Shown here piece after piece: positions 15,422 to 22,488 of a DNA stretch of 44,040 nucleotides. The notes below the pieces were generated by a model. That model saw only the letters and a list, made by a program, of their open reading frames with translations, was not told where the DNA came from and did not search any database. Both the position numbers and the translations under genes were made by a program. The stretch comes from Pseudomonadota bacterium. GTDB lineage: Bacteria > Pseudomonadota > Gammaproteobacteria > Burkholderiales > SG8-39. The stretch covers positions 1 through 44,040 of the forward strand of contig JAPLRD010000304.1 of the NCBI GenBank assembly GCA_026399375.1, read 5' to 3'. Numbering within the stretch: position 1 is the first letter of the stretch; each line of letters begins with the position of its first letter.

Positions 15422-15928
15422 ATGGATCGTCGTCAATCACTGAAATGGCTGTTTGGCTTATCAGCACTGCCACTGACCAACGCGGGTTTTGTATCCGCTA
15501 AGGACAGTCCTGGCCCCCTGTTGCATAAACCAAAGGCCGAGTGGGCTTCCCTGCTGCCGCCCGCCGCGTATCGCGTGTTGTTTGAAGAAGACACGGAACA
15601 CCCAGGGTCAAGCCCATTGAACCGGGAGAAGCGCGACGGAAGCTTTGTGTGTGCCGCTTGTTACCTTCCCTTGTTCGATAGCGCCAAGAAGTACGAGAGC
15701 GGTACAGGCTGGCCGAGCTTCTGGCAGCCGTTGCCCAATGCCATCACCAGCAAGACCGATTTTAAGATCGGTTACCCGCGCAATGAGTATCACTGCACGC
15801 GTTGCGGCGGGCACCAGGGCCATGTCTTCGACGATGGGCCGCAGCCGACCGGCAAGCGCTACTGCAACAACGGTGTCGCGCTGCAGTTCGTCCCGCGCGG
15901 CGATAAGCAGCCGCAGCTTCGGACATGA
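15422..15928 (+). CDS. msrB: Exported peptide-methionine (R)-S-oxide reductase MsrB
   Basis: A 168-aa MsrB. An N-terminal export signal starts MDRRQSLKWLFGLSALPLTN, with a twin arginine, so the enzyme should act in the periplasm. Zinc cysteines are Cys77/Cys80 (CAAC) and Cys125/Cys128 (CTRC), GTGWPSF lies at 94-100, and the catalytic Cys148 is in KRYCNNGVALQF. It reduces the R-epimer of methionine sulfoxide in proteins. The gene is divergent from sigF and preceded by a SigF-type promoter motif, so it is very likely a SigF target. It complements the exported MsrA at 18957, which handles the S-epimer. Confidence 0.95.
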   Translation: MDRRQSLKWLFGLSALPLTNAGFVSAKDSPGPLLHKPKAEWASLLPPAAYRVLFEEDTEHPGSSPLNREKRDGSFVCAACYLPLFDSAKKYESGTGWPSFWQPLPNAITSKTDFKIGYPRNEYHCTRCGGHQGHVFDDGPQPTGKRYCNNGVALQFVPRGDKQPQLRT

Positions 15929-16194
15929 AAGCCGGGCTGCGCCCGAAAGGTCTAACCGCGAACATTCTACTGTTCATTGGTAGCCCCTTTTTTCTGCCGA
16001 TGCCCGGTCGGCAAAGCCTGCCAGACCTGCGCTAGCCGTTTTCGTGAGCTGTCGCTAAAAGCCGATCCGACATACCAATTTACGGAAAGGTAGCACCCGC
16101 GGCGCCCGAGTCCATGAGGTTTGGGGCGAGACGTTGATGGCGCAGTTTAATGGGACCGATACCTGTGGATCCAGTAAGAATTGTGCTCAACCGT

Positions 16195-16222
16195 GTAACT
16201 TTTCGCCGCGTTCCAGCGAATT
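16195..16222 (+). promoter_or_regulatory. SigF-type promoter of the DUF1223-yedZ1-yedY1-mrpX operon
   Basis: GTAACT at 16195-16200 and CGAATT at 16217-16222, spacer 16 bases. The wider context TGTAACT...GCGAATTAACT is shared with the msrB promoter almost base for base. A start site near 16230 would leave a leader of about 70 nt before the ATG at 16301. The rest of 15929-16300 has no gene; a 6-bp stem (TGCCGA/TCGGCA, 15995-16013) is present but lacks a following T run. Confidence 0.78.
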
Positions 16223-16300
16223 AACTTGCAGAGCGCGTCAAACACATCAGTTCCAGTACGCAAGACGCGGCTCCTGATTCACCTAAATGGTGCCTTACTG

Positions 16301-17077
16301 ATGAATTCGAGCAGATTTATTAACCGTACCCTGGTCGTAGCGTCCCTAGTTTGCCTGCCGGCGGCCGGTTTCGCCGCGTGCGACGCACACAGTGGGCCGA
16401 AGACCGCGGCCCTTGTCGAGCTCTACACATCCGAAGGCTGCTCCAGTTGTCCGCCAGCAGATCAGCAGCTCAACCGCCTGCAGCAGGCGCTGGATCCGGC
16501 GGCCGAGGTGGTGCCGTTGGCACTGCACGTGGACTATTGGGATTACATCGGCTGGAAGGATTCGTATGCGCAGGGCACCTTCGATGAGCGTCAAAGCTGG
16601 CTGGTCCGTGCCAATCAGCACCAGACGGTCTATACGCCCCAGTTCTTCGTCGGCGGCAGCGAGCTGCGCTCTTGGCGGGGCGCACTGCGCGATAAAGTGA
16701 GGCAGTTGAATGCCCTCCCAGCTGCGGCCAGCATCCGAATCAAGGCGAACGTAACTTCCGGCGGCGCGCTGGCGCTCAGCGCGGAAGCCCACACCGGCGC
16801 CAACCCGGCCGCGCTGTACCTGGCGGTCACCGAGAGCGGCCTGGTATCGAACGTAACCCGTGGGGAAAACGGCGGGGTTACGCTGACACACGACCACGTG
16901 GTACGCGCATGGATCGGCCCGATTCACCTCGCAGGCGGTGCAGTGCTGGTGCAGCGCGAGATTGCTCTGCCTGCGGCCTGGAACCGCCAGCGGCTGGAAC
17001 TGGTCGCATTCGTGCAGGACGAGCGCAACGGCAGCGTCCTCCAGGCGCTGAACGCGAAGCGGTGCGTGGACTCTTGA
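16301..17077 (+). CDS. DUF1223 periplasmic thioredoxin-like protein
   Basis: A 258-aa protein starting MNSSRFINRTLVVASLVCLP, with a signal peptide cleaved near AAGFA-ACDA. DUF1223 proteins have a thioredoxin-like domain; the CxxC here is Cys47-Cys50 in YTSEGCSSCPPAD. This is followed by HVDYWDYIGWKDSYAQGTFD and a beta-sandwich C-terminal half. A periplasmic redox role, perhaps handing electrons to methionine sulfoxide reductases or protecting thiols, is plausible but not established. It is the first gene after a SigF-type promoter, 19 nt upstream of the cytochrome b gene, so it appears co-regulated with the YedY1/YedZ1 pair. Confidence 0.88.
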   Translation: MNSSRFINRTLVVASLVCLPAAGFAACDAHSGPKTAALVELYTSEGCSSCPPADQQLNRLQQALDPAAEVVPLALHVDYWDYIGWKDSYAQGTFDERQSWLVRANQHQTVYTPQFFVGGSELRSWRGALRDKVRQLNALPAAASIRIKANVTSGGALALSAEAHTGANPAALYLAVTESGLVSNVTRGENGGVTLTHDHVVRAWIGPIHLAGGAVLVQREIALPAAWNRQRLELVAFVQDERNGSVLQALNAKRCVDS

Positions 17078-17096
17078 ACCCCAACAGGATATTCCC

Positions 17097-17693
17097 ATGA
17101 CCGACGTCACCGTACCCATTCACCCCGCCTGGCTGCGTGCGACGCACTGGCTCAATGCGCTCGCTGTCGTCATCATGACTTTAAGCGGCTGGCGCATCTA
17201 CAATGCCGCGCCCTTTTTCGACTTCAAGTTCGCCAAGGAGATTACCCTCGGCGGTTGGCTAGGCGGCGCGGTTCTTTGGCATTTCGCAGCGATGTGGTTG
17301 CTCGCGGCAAATGGCTTGATATATTTGCTGTGCAATATTGGCGCCGGGCGGCTTTTTCAAAAGTTCTTTCCCCTATCGCCTCGCGCGATTGTCGCCGACC
17401 TCCTCGCCGCGCTGCGCGGCCATCTATCGCATGCGGACCCGCGCCAATACAACGCGGTACAGCGCGCCGCCTATCTGTTCGTGATGGCCGATGCGGTCCT
17501 GCTCGTGCTGTCGGGTCTGGTGCTGTGGAAGTCGGTGCAGTTCCCACTGCTGCGCGAACTGCTGGGCGGCTACGAGTTCGCGCGCAGGGTGCATTTCTTC
17601 GCCATGGCGGCAATGGTTGCGTTCGTAGTGGTGCACGTAGCCATGGTCGCGCTGGTGCCGCGCACGCTGATCCACATGGTCCGTGGCCGTTAA
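17097..17693 (+). CDS. Cytochrome b561-type membrane protein, YedZ1-like electron donor
   Basis: A 198-aa integral membrane protein with four to five hydrophobic helices. Haem-ligand histidines are likely in WLRATHWLNALAVVIMTLSG, VLWHFAAMWLL, RVHFFAMAAMVAF and VVHVAMVAL. This is the di-haem cytochrome b/b561 fold found beside periplasmic sulfite-oxidase-like enzymes, where it passes quinol electrons to the molybdoenzyme. It is not the classical MsrQ/YedZ of enterobacteria but matches the YedZ1 type in Azospira-like bacteria. Twelve bases separate it from the yedY1-like gene downstream. Membrane location and partner are well supported; the name is by analogy. Confidence 0.88.
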   Translation: MTDVTVPIHPAWLRATHWLNALAVVIMTLSGWRIYNAAPFFDFKFAKEITLGGWLGGAVLWHFAAMWLLAANGLIYLLCNIGAGRLFQKFFPLSPRAIVADLLAALRGHLSHADPRQYNAVQRAAYLFVMADAVLLVLSGLVLWKSVQFPLLRELLGGYEFARRVHFFAMAAMVAFVVVHVAMVALVPRTLIHMVRGR

Positions 17694-17705
17694 GGAGACA
17701 TTTCC

Positions 17706-18482
17706 GTGATTAAGAAAATTCCCCGCCTGGCGGCAATCGACGGTGACGCCGTAGTAAAAGAAGCGCTGCGCCGCATCGAGCAGCCGTCGCGCCGCTTGTT
17801 CCTGCAGCGTTCGCTTACGCTCGGCGGGCTGTCGTTATTAACCGGATGCGCGATCGTCGATGAGGACAGCGCAGAGCGCGCGCTGATGAATGTGTCGCGC
17901 TTCAATGACAAGGTGCAAGGCTGGCTGTTCGACCCCAGACAGCTGGCGCCGACCTATCCAGAATCAATGATCACGCGGCCGTTCCCGTTCAACGCCTATT
18001 ACGGCGAGGACGAGATACGCGAGGTCGATGCCGACAGCTACCGGCTCGAAGTCACCGGCATGGTGGCCGACCGACGCATCTGGACGCTTCCCGAGCTGCG
18101 GGCGCTGCCGCAGACAGACCAGATTACGCGCCATATTTGTGTCGAAGGCTGGAGCGCCATCGGGAAATGGGGCGGAGTCACATTCTCCGACTTTCTCACC
18201 CGCATCGGAGCCGACACTAGCGCCAAATACATCGGCTTCAAGTGCGCCGACGACTATTACACCAGTATCGACATGCCGACCGCGCTGCATCCGCAGACAC
18301 TGCTGACGTTGACCTATGACGGTCAGCCGCTGCCGCCCAAATACGGCTTCCCGATGAAACTGCGCATGCCGACGAAGCTCGGCTACAAGAATCCGAAGCA
18401 CATCCAGGCGATTTTCGTCACCAATACCTACCCCGGCGGCTACTGGGAAGACCAGGGGTACAACTGGTTCGGCGGCAGCTGA
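17706..18482 (+). CDS. Tat-exported sulfite-oxidase-family molybdoenzyme, YedY1-like
   Basis: A 258-aa protein starting with GTG at 17706 after AAGGAG. It has a twin-arginine signal SRRLFLQRSLTLGGLSLL (from residue 28), unusually placed after a 27-residue N-tail. The LTGC at 45-48 also fits a lipobox, so it may be a Tat lipoprotein anchored at the membrane. The oxidoreductase domain has the molybdenum-ligand Cys145 in TRHICVEGWSAIGKW and a PGGYWEDQGYNWFGG end. Relatives reduce methionine sulfoxide (MsrP) or scavenge reactive chlorine. Between the cytochrome gene and the methionine-rich peptide gene, it fits the YedY1 role of re-reducing that peptide. Confidence 0.92.
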   Translation: MIKKIPRLAAIDGDAVVKEALRRIEQPSRRLFLQRSLTLGGLSLLTGCAIVDEDSAERALMNVSRFNDKVQGWLFDPRQLAPTYPESMITRPFPFNAYYGEDEIREVDADSYRLEVTGMVADRRIWTLPELRALPQTDQITRHICVEGWSAIGKWGGVTFSDFLTRIGADTSAKYIGFKCADDYYTSIDMPTALHPQTLLTLTYDGQPLPPKYGFPMKLRMPTKLGYKNPKHIQAIFVTNTYPGGYWEDQGYNWFGGS

Positions 18483-18555
18483 GCTCAACTCAGAAGCCCT
18501 GAAGCAACCGCAACACTGTCATTCACTTATCCAATCACTTACCAAGGAGTTCACT

Positions 18556-18792
18556 ATGATCAAACTAACCTCAACCGTACTTTCCATCGGTCTCCTGCTG
18601 GCCGGCGGCAATGCCTTCGCGGACGATATGATGAAAAAGGACACGATGGCAAAAGACAGTATGGCCAAAGACGAGATGAAGAAAGATTCCATGAAGAAAG
18701 ACACGATGAAGAAGGACACGATGAAAAAGGACACCATGGCCAAGGAAACCATGAAGAAGGACACCATGGGCAAGGACGAGATGAAGAAATAA
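18556..18792 (+). CDS. mrpX: Periplasmic MXKDX-repeat methionine-rich peptide, MrpX-like
   Basis: A 78-aa protein with a strong AAGGAG ribosome site. Residues 1-22 are a signal peptide (MIKLTSTVLSIGLLLAGGNA, cleaved after FA). The mature 56 residues are almost entirely a five-residue repeat M-[KA]-K-[DE]-[TSE], about eleven copies, with 12 methionines and no aromatic or cysteine residues. Such pentapeptide MXKDX proteins were shown in Azospira to act as sacrificial methionine sinks for hypochlorite, renewed by the YedY1/YedZ1 reductase. Here it follows yedY1 by 73 nt. The repeat number could vary between strains because the coding DNA itself is repetitive (AAGGACACSATGAAGAAG-like units). Confidence 0.93.
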   Translation: MIKLTSTVLSIGLLLAGGNAFADDMMKKDTMAKDSMAKDEMKKDSMKKDTMKKDTMKKDTMAKETMKKDTMGKDEMKK

Positions 18793-18956
18793 GCCGAGCC
18801 CTTCAGCCGGCAGAAGTCTCAAAGCGGGGGGCGCAGGCCGGTGGCTTGTGCCCCTTGTTTCATCTTGAGGTAGCCTATTGCAGGTTCAAAGCCCGATGCG
18901 GTTTCCAGACGTATTTTGGTGAACAAGGCGGTAGACCGTTAATCTTGGAGAAAGTC

Positions 18957-19571
18957 ATGAATCGTCGCCAATTACTGAAATGTGTTTTTTGTCACTTGCT
19001 CAGCTTAGCCGCACTATCAAACGCCACGGCAGGACCAGCCGAGCAAACGGGAGTATTTGCAGGTGGCTGTTTTTGGGGCGTGGATGCAGTGTCCAAGCAC
19101 GTCAAAGGCGTGTCTGACGTGGTATCCGGGTATGCGGGCGGCAACGCAGCATCGGCTCATTATGAGCAAGTCAGCAATGGCAACACCGGACATGCCGAAG
19201 CTGTGCGTATTCGTTTTGATCCTGTGCAGGTGTCTTATCAGCAACTGCTGCAAGTATTTTTCAGCGTGGCGCACGATCCTACCCAACTTAACCGCCAAGG
19301 CCCAGATGTCGGTAGCCAATATCGCTCGTCAATTTTTTACGTCAGCGCTGAGCAGCAGAAAGCGGCGCAAAGCTACATCCAGCAACTCGCCGCTGCACGA
19401 ACTTTGTCGGCGCCTATCGTTACGCAGGTCGTGCCGTTACAAGAGTTCTATGCGGCCGAAGAGTATCATCAAAACTATTTGGCATCGCATTCAAACCAGC
19501 CCTATATTGTCTTCAACGACATGCCGAAGGTACAGCACTTACAAAAGCAATTGCCGGCGCTCTATAAATAA
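18957..19571 (+). CDS. msrA: Exported peptide-methionine (S)-S-oxide reductase MsrA
   Basis: A 204-aa MsrA, start ATG at 18957 with GGAG seven bases upstream. It begins with an export signal MNRRQLLKCVFCHLLSLAAL, similar in style to that of the MsrB here (RR followed by a short hydrophobic core). The catalytic motif is GVFAGGCFWGVDAV with Cys38, followed by YAGG, GHAEAVRIRFDP, and QYRSSIFYVS, all typical of MsrA. It reduces the S-epimer of methionine sulfoxide, here presumably in the periplasm. It comes after the mrpX-like gene and before a second Met-rich peptide gene, so it fits the same repair system. I see no SigF motif directly upstream in 18793-18956. Confidence 0.94.
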   Translation: MNRRQLLKCVFCHLLSLAALSNATAGPAEQTGVFAGGCFWGVDAVSKHVKGVSDVVSGYAGGNAASAHYEQVSNGNTGHAEAVRIRFDPVQVSYQQLLQVFFSVAHDPTQLNRQGPDVGSQYRSSIFYVSAEQQKAAQSYIQQLAAARTLSAPIVTQVVPLQEFYAAEEYHQNYLASHSNQPYIVFNDMPKVQHLQKQLPALYK

Positions 19572-19685
19572 GTGGCTCGCGAGGACCTAGGCCACAATTA
19601 GCTCAATGGCATTCCGACGGCCCCGGGGCTCGGCGACGGCATATGAGCTATTGGAGGTTGTAACGAAATTCTCGGGGGGGTCATC

Positions 19686-19973
19686 ATGTCCAATCTAAAA
19701 TCGTTGGAAGCAATTGCCCAACGCGTGCTGCTGAGCGCCGCTGCAGTGTGCGCCTTCGCGCTAGCGTCGGGCAGCGGCGCACTAGCCGACGATCAACCGA
19801 AAGCGGGCACCGCCAAGAACAAGCCCATGAACATGGACGAGCCGATGGCGGGCGAGATGAAGAAGGAGGGCATGAAGAAAGGCGACGTGAAAAAAGCGGC
19901 TGAAAAGAAGGATGGTGAAATTCGCAAGATGATCGAAAAAGAACAGCAATCTGCGGGTACCTTGAAAAAGTGA
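19686..19973 (+). CDS. Second exported Met/Lys-rich small peptide
   Basis: A 95-aa protein preceded by a G-rich ribosome site. It has a signal peptide of about 34 residues ending ASGSGALA. The mature part, about 60 residues, is highly charged and methionine-bearing: KPMNMDEPMAGEMKKEGMKK followed by Lys/Glu-rich sequence (IRKMIEKEQQSAGTLKK), with six methionines, no cysteine and no tryptophan. It is not a clean MXKDX repeat, so it is either a diverged MrpX-like sink or a separate periplasmic stress peptide. Its place after msrA and downstream of the mrpX operon supports a link to methionine oxidation, which remains inference. Confidence 0.8.
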   Translation: MSNLKSLEAIAQRVLLSAAAVCAFALASGSGALADDQPKAGTAKNKPMNMDEPMAGEMKKEGMKKGDVKKAAEKKDGEIRKMIEKEQQSAGTLKK

Positions 19974-20029
19974 GTTCCACCAAGCCAAACCGCCAATTGG
20001 TTCAAATAGCGTGAATATGGCATCGTAAT

Positions 20030-20299
20030 ATGTGGGACAAACGAATATACCGCTTCCCTATCGTCCGGCTGCTGTGGTGCGCGCTTGGCGCAGCAGCTGG
20101 CATTACGTTGGCGCTCTTTCTAGTGGCGCCGCCAGCATCGCCATTCCTTTTGGCCTCGTTGGGCGGGTCCGCTGTGTTTCTTTTCGGACTCACACGCGCA
20201 CCCGCCGCGCAGCCCCGCGCGCTGTTTGGCGGTCACCTCGGCGGAGCTCTGATCGGTATCGTCTGCTATCAGCTGTTCGGCGATTCGTTGTGGGTCTAG
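20030..20299 (+). pseudogene. HPP-family membrane protein, 3'-truncated
   Basis: Starts MWDKRIYRFPIVRLLWCALG and contains the first helices of an HPP-family protein, with PASPFLLASLGGSAVFLFGL and the GGHLGGALIGIVCYQLFGDS region. It stops at 20299 after 89 aa, just where the family normally continues through the HPP-containing segment (TRTLHPPAGAN). The stop TAG shares the CTAG tetranucleotide at 20296-20299 with the stop of the convergent MFS gene. The truncation is best explained by a rearrangement that joined the MFS-cupin block to the middle of this gene. A short functional product cannot be excluded, but the conserved pore/His-Pro-Pro part is gone. Confidence 0.75.
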
Positions 20300-21792
20300 C
20301 GGGACGGCATCGGACTGACCCGAAGCGCGCTCACGAGGCCTGCCACAAACGTCAACACTGCTCCGATCCCAAGACCGATCTGAGGCGCTGCATCGGCGGA
20401 TGTCAGGGTAAAGAGCAGCGTCATGATAACCGCACCAGCGGTTTGCCCAAGCAACCGGGCAGTGCCCTGCATACCTCCCGCGGCGCCACTACGCTCGATT
20501 GGTGCCGAGAGGAACATATTGCGGTTGTTGGCCACATTAAAGAGGCCGAAACCGAGGCCACACAGCATTGTGAGAGGCACGAGCGGCATCGGGTTGCCCT
20601 CCAGCGGCCACAGTGCCGCAGCTCCGAGCCCAGTTGCGAGACACACACCGCCCACGGCGCAAAGCCAGGCTGTCGAGACACGATCGGCAAGACGGCCTGC
20701 GAACGGGGCCGCGATAGCCACGGTCAGCGGCCAGGGTGTCATGTAGAGCCCGGTCATCAGCGTGTCCTGCCCAAACCCATGCTGCAGGTAGAAAGGTAGC
20801 GCAACTATGCCCGCGGTCTGTCCAGCGAAACAGCAAACCGAGGCAATCACCGAAAAGCGGAATGAATCGCCGCGGAGCAGGTCGATCGGGATCAGTGGCA
20901 CCTCCTTCGGCATTTCCCGCAGAACCAGCGTCACCAGTTCAAGAGCGGCCACGGCGAGCAGGACGGCAGCCAGAGCCGGCCTGGCTGGGAGCAATTCCAC
21001 GCCGATGACTAACGAAGCAAACGCTCCGGCATTCAACGCCACACTGAACAGGTCCAGTCGGCGCGCCGTCCCGCCGGCATCTGGAAGCGCACGGGTGGCT
21101 AGTAGCACCAACACACCCAAGGGCAGGTTGACGGCGAAGAGCCAGGGCCAGTTTGTGGCTGATAGGATCGCCGCACCGATCGCCGGACCAGCGGCAGAGG
21201 ACAGCGCAATGGCAAGGGCGTTCCAGCCGATAGCGGCGCCGAGCCGCCGATGTGGAACCACGACGCGCAGCAGCGCGACGCCGAGCGCCATGATGGCTGC
21301 GCCCCCGAGCCCCTGGAGGAAGCGGGCCGCGACGAGCCAAGACAGGGATGGCGACAACGCGCACAACACGGACGCTCCCGTGAACAGCGCAACACCTCCC
21401 GTGAAGACCCGCCGATAGCCCAGGCTTTCCCCGAGCGCGGCACAGGGCAGCAGGGCCATCAATAGGGCGGTCTGGTAGGCCGTTATAACCCAAACCGACT
21501 TGGCTGGCGTCACGTGCAAAGATCCCGCGATCGTCGGCAGAGCGACGTTTGCAATGGCCGCGTCCAGGACCACGAGCACCATGGCAGCCAGCACGGAGGC
21601 GATCGCGACCGCACGCCTTGGCCCGCTTAGACCCGACATTGCATCATCGGTATTCCCTGTGGATCGCACTTCCTTGAGGTCGTTGTCTCGCGCGGGCGAT
21701 GTCGCTCCGCGAGTCATGGAGGAAGGCACACGGAAAGCGATGAATGCCTGCCCCAAACGGCGTCCCATGGCTTGGGTAAGGGGTATGGTCAC
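20296..21792 (-). CDS. MFS drug:H+ antiporter, DHA2 (EmrB/QacA) family
   Basis: A 498-aa major-facilitator protein with about 14 hydrophobic segments. Conserved parts are MVLVVLDAAIANVALPTIAG (the DHA2 motif D1 region), YRRVFTGG after helix 2 (motif A), RFLQGLGGAAIMALGVALLR and GPAIGAAILSATNWPWLFAV (motif C). The first 50 residues are polar and non-homologous, so the true start may be nearer MSGLSGPRR. It exports hydrophobic compounds using the proton gradient. It overlaps the cupin gene by 4 nt (ATGA), a two-gene operon facing a divergent LysR gene, so an inducible efflux/detoxification unit is likely. Confidence 0.93.
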   Translation of the reverse strand: MTIPLTQAMGRRLGQAFIAFRVPSSMTRGATSPARDNDLKEVRSTGNTDDAMSGLSGPRRAVAIASVLAAMVLVVLDAAIANVALPTIAGSLHVTPAKSVWVITAYQTALLMALLPCAALGESLGYRRVFTGGVALFTGASVLCALSPSLSWLVAARFLQGLGGAAIMALGVALLRVVVPHRRLGAAIGWNALAIALSSAAGPAIGAAILSATNWPWLFAVNLPLGVLVLLATRALPDAGGTARRLDLFSVALNAGAFASLVIGVELLPARPALAAVLLAVAALELVTLVLREMPKEVPLIPIDLLRGDSFRFSVIASVCCFAGQTAGIVALPFYLQHGFGQDTLMTGLYMTPWPLTVAIAAPFAGRLADRVSTAWLCAVGGVCLATGLGAAALWPLEGNPMPLVPLTMLCGLGFGLFNVANNRNMFLSAPIERSGAAGGMQGTARLLGQTAGAVIMTLLFTLTSADAAPQIGLGIGAVLTFVAGLVSALRVSPMPSR

Positions 21793-22334
21793 GGCGCCCC
21801 TAGGGTCCAGACGCCGTCCCGCTCAACGTACCTCGTCAATCTGTGTTCTTCTTTGTCTTCCTTCTTCAAATCCCGCTCTGTAAAACGGAACAACAGCGCA
21901 GGCCCGGAAATACACCGTGTGTCATGAATATCTCCGGGCAGATACACCTGGACCTGTCCAGTGCGTACCAGCGTGGAATCCTTTTTCACGAGTTTCACGT
22001 TACCGTCCGTGTCCTCGATCCGGCCATAGGTGCCCATCTCGATTTCACCTTGCTGCATCGCATAGATGACCCAGCCCCTGCCGTGGTCATGGGGGGGCCT
22101 GTAGAGCCCCGCATGTTCCGTGTGCGCCAACAGCACGAACCCGTGTGTCGGATCCCTGTACATCTCTTTGTTTGCCGGAGCGTCCCTGTGCAGCGTTGCC
22201 AACCAGTCCTCAGTGGCCGGCGTCTGGAGGAGTTCCTCCAAGTGCTGGCGACAACCAGCAACCAGTTCGGAAGTCAGGGGTCCCCAAATCGACCTGATTC
22301 CTTCAATAACTTCTTCTAGCGAATTCTTAGCCAT
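21789..22334 (-). CDS. Cysteine-dioxygenase-like cupin protein
   Basis: A 181-aa cupin starting MAKNSLEEVIEGIRSIWGPL. The metal site motif is PPHDHGRGWVIYAMQQGEIE, with a third histidine in YLPGDIHDTRC, the layout of cysteine-dioxygenase type I-like proteins. It is first in the operon with the DHA2 efflux gene and divergent from a LysR regulator. It may oxidise a thiol or a toxic aromatic that the transporter also handles. True cysteine dioxygenase activity is not implied, since many members of this group are uncharacterised. Confidence 0.82.
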   Translation of the reverse strand: MAKNSLEEVIEGIRSIWGPLTSELVAGCRQHLEELLQTPATEDWLATLHRDAPANKEMYRDPTHGFVLLAHTEHAGLYRPPHDHGRGWVIYAMQQGEIEMGTYGRIEDTDGNVKLVKKDSTLVRTGQVQVYLPGDIHDTRCISGPALLFRFTERDLKKEDKEEHRLTRYVERDGVWTLGAP

Positions 22335-22488
22335 ATCTTCCCTTTCTGTTATGCACGGACGCGGTTGCGTTCAATCAATCGATGGTCCGAAGGATAGGCG
22401 ACTTACTCACATGGCGGAAGGCGCACCATTTGCACGTTATTAGTGCGTTTGACGCCACATCAAAACCAAACTGTGCCAAAATCAATCC

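Noticed and set aside
15995-16013. TGCCGA/TCGGCA hairpin after msrB considered as a terminator
   Set aside because: The T run precedes rather than follows the stem on the plus strand and becomes an A run on the minus strand.
19658-19663. GTAACG upstream of the second Met-rich peptide considered as a SigF promoter
   Set aside because: No CGAA box lies 16 bases downstream and the site is only about 25 bases from the start codon.
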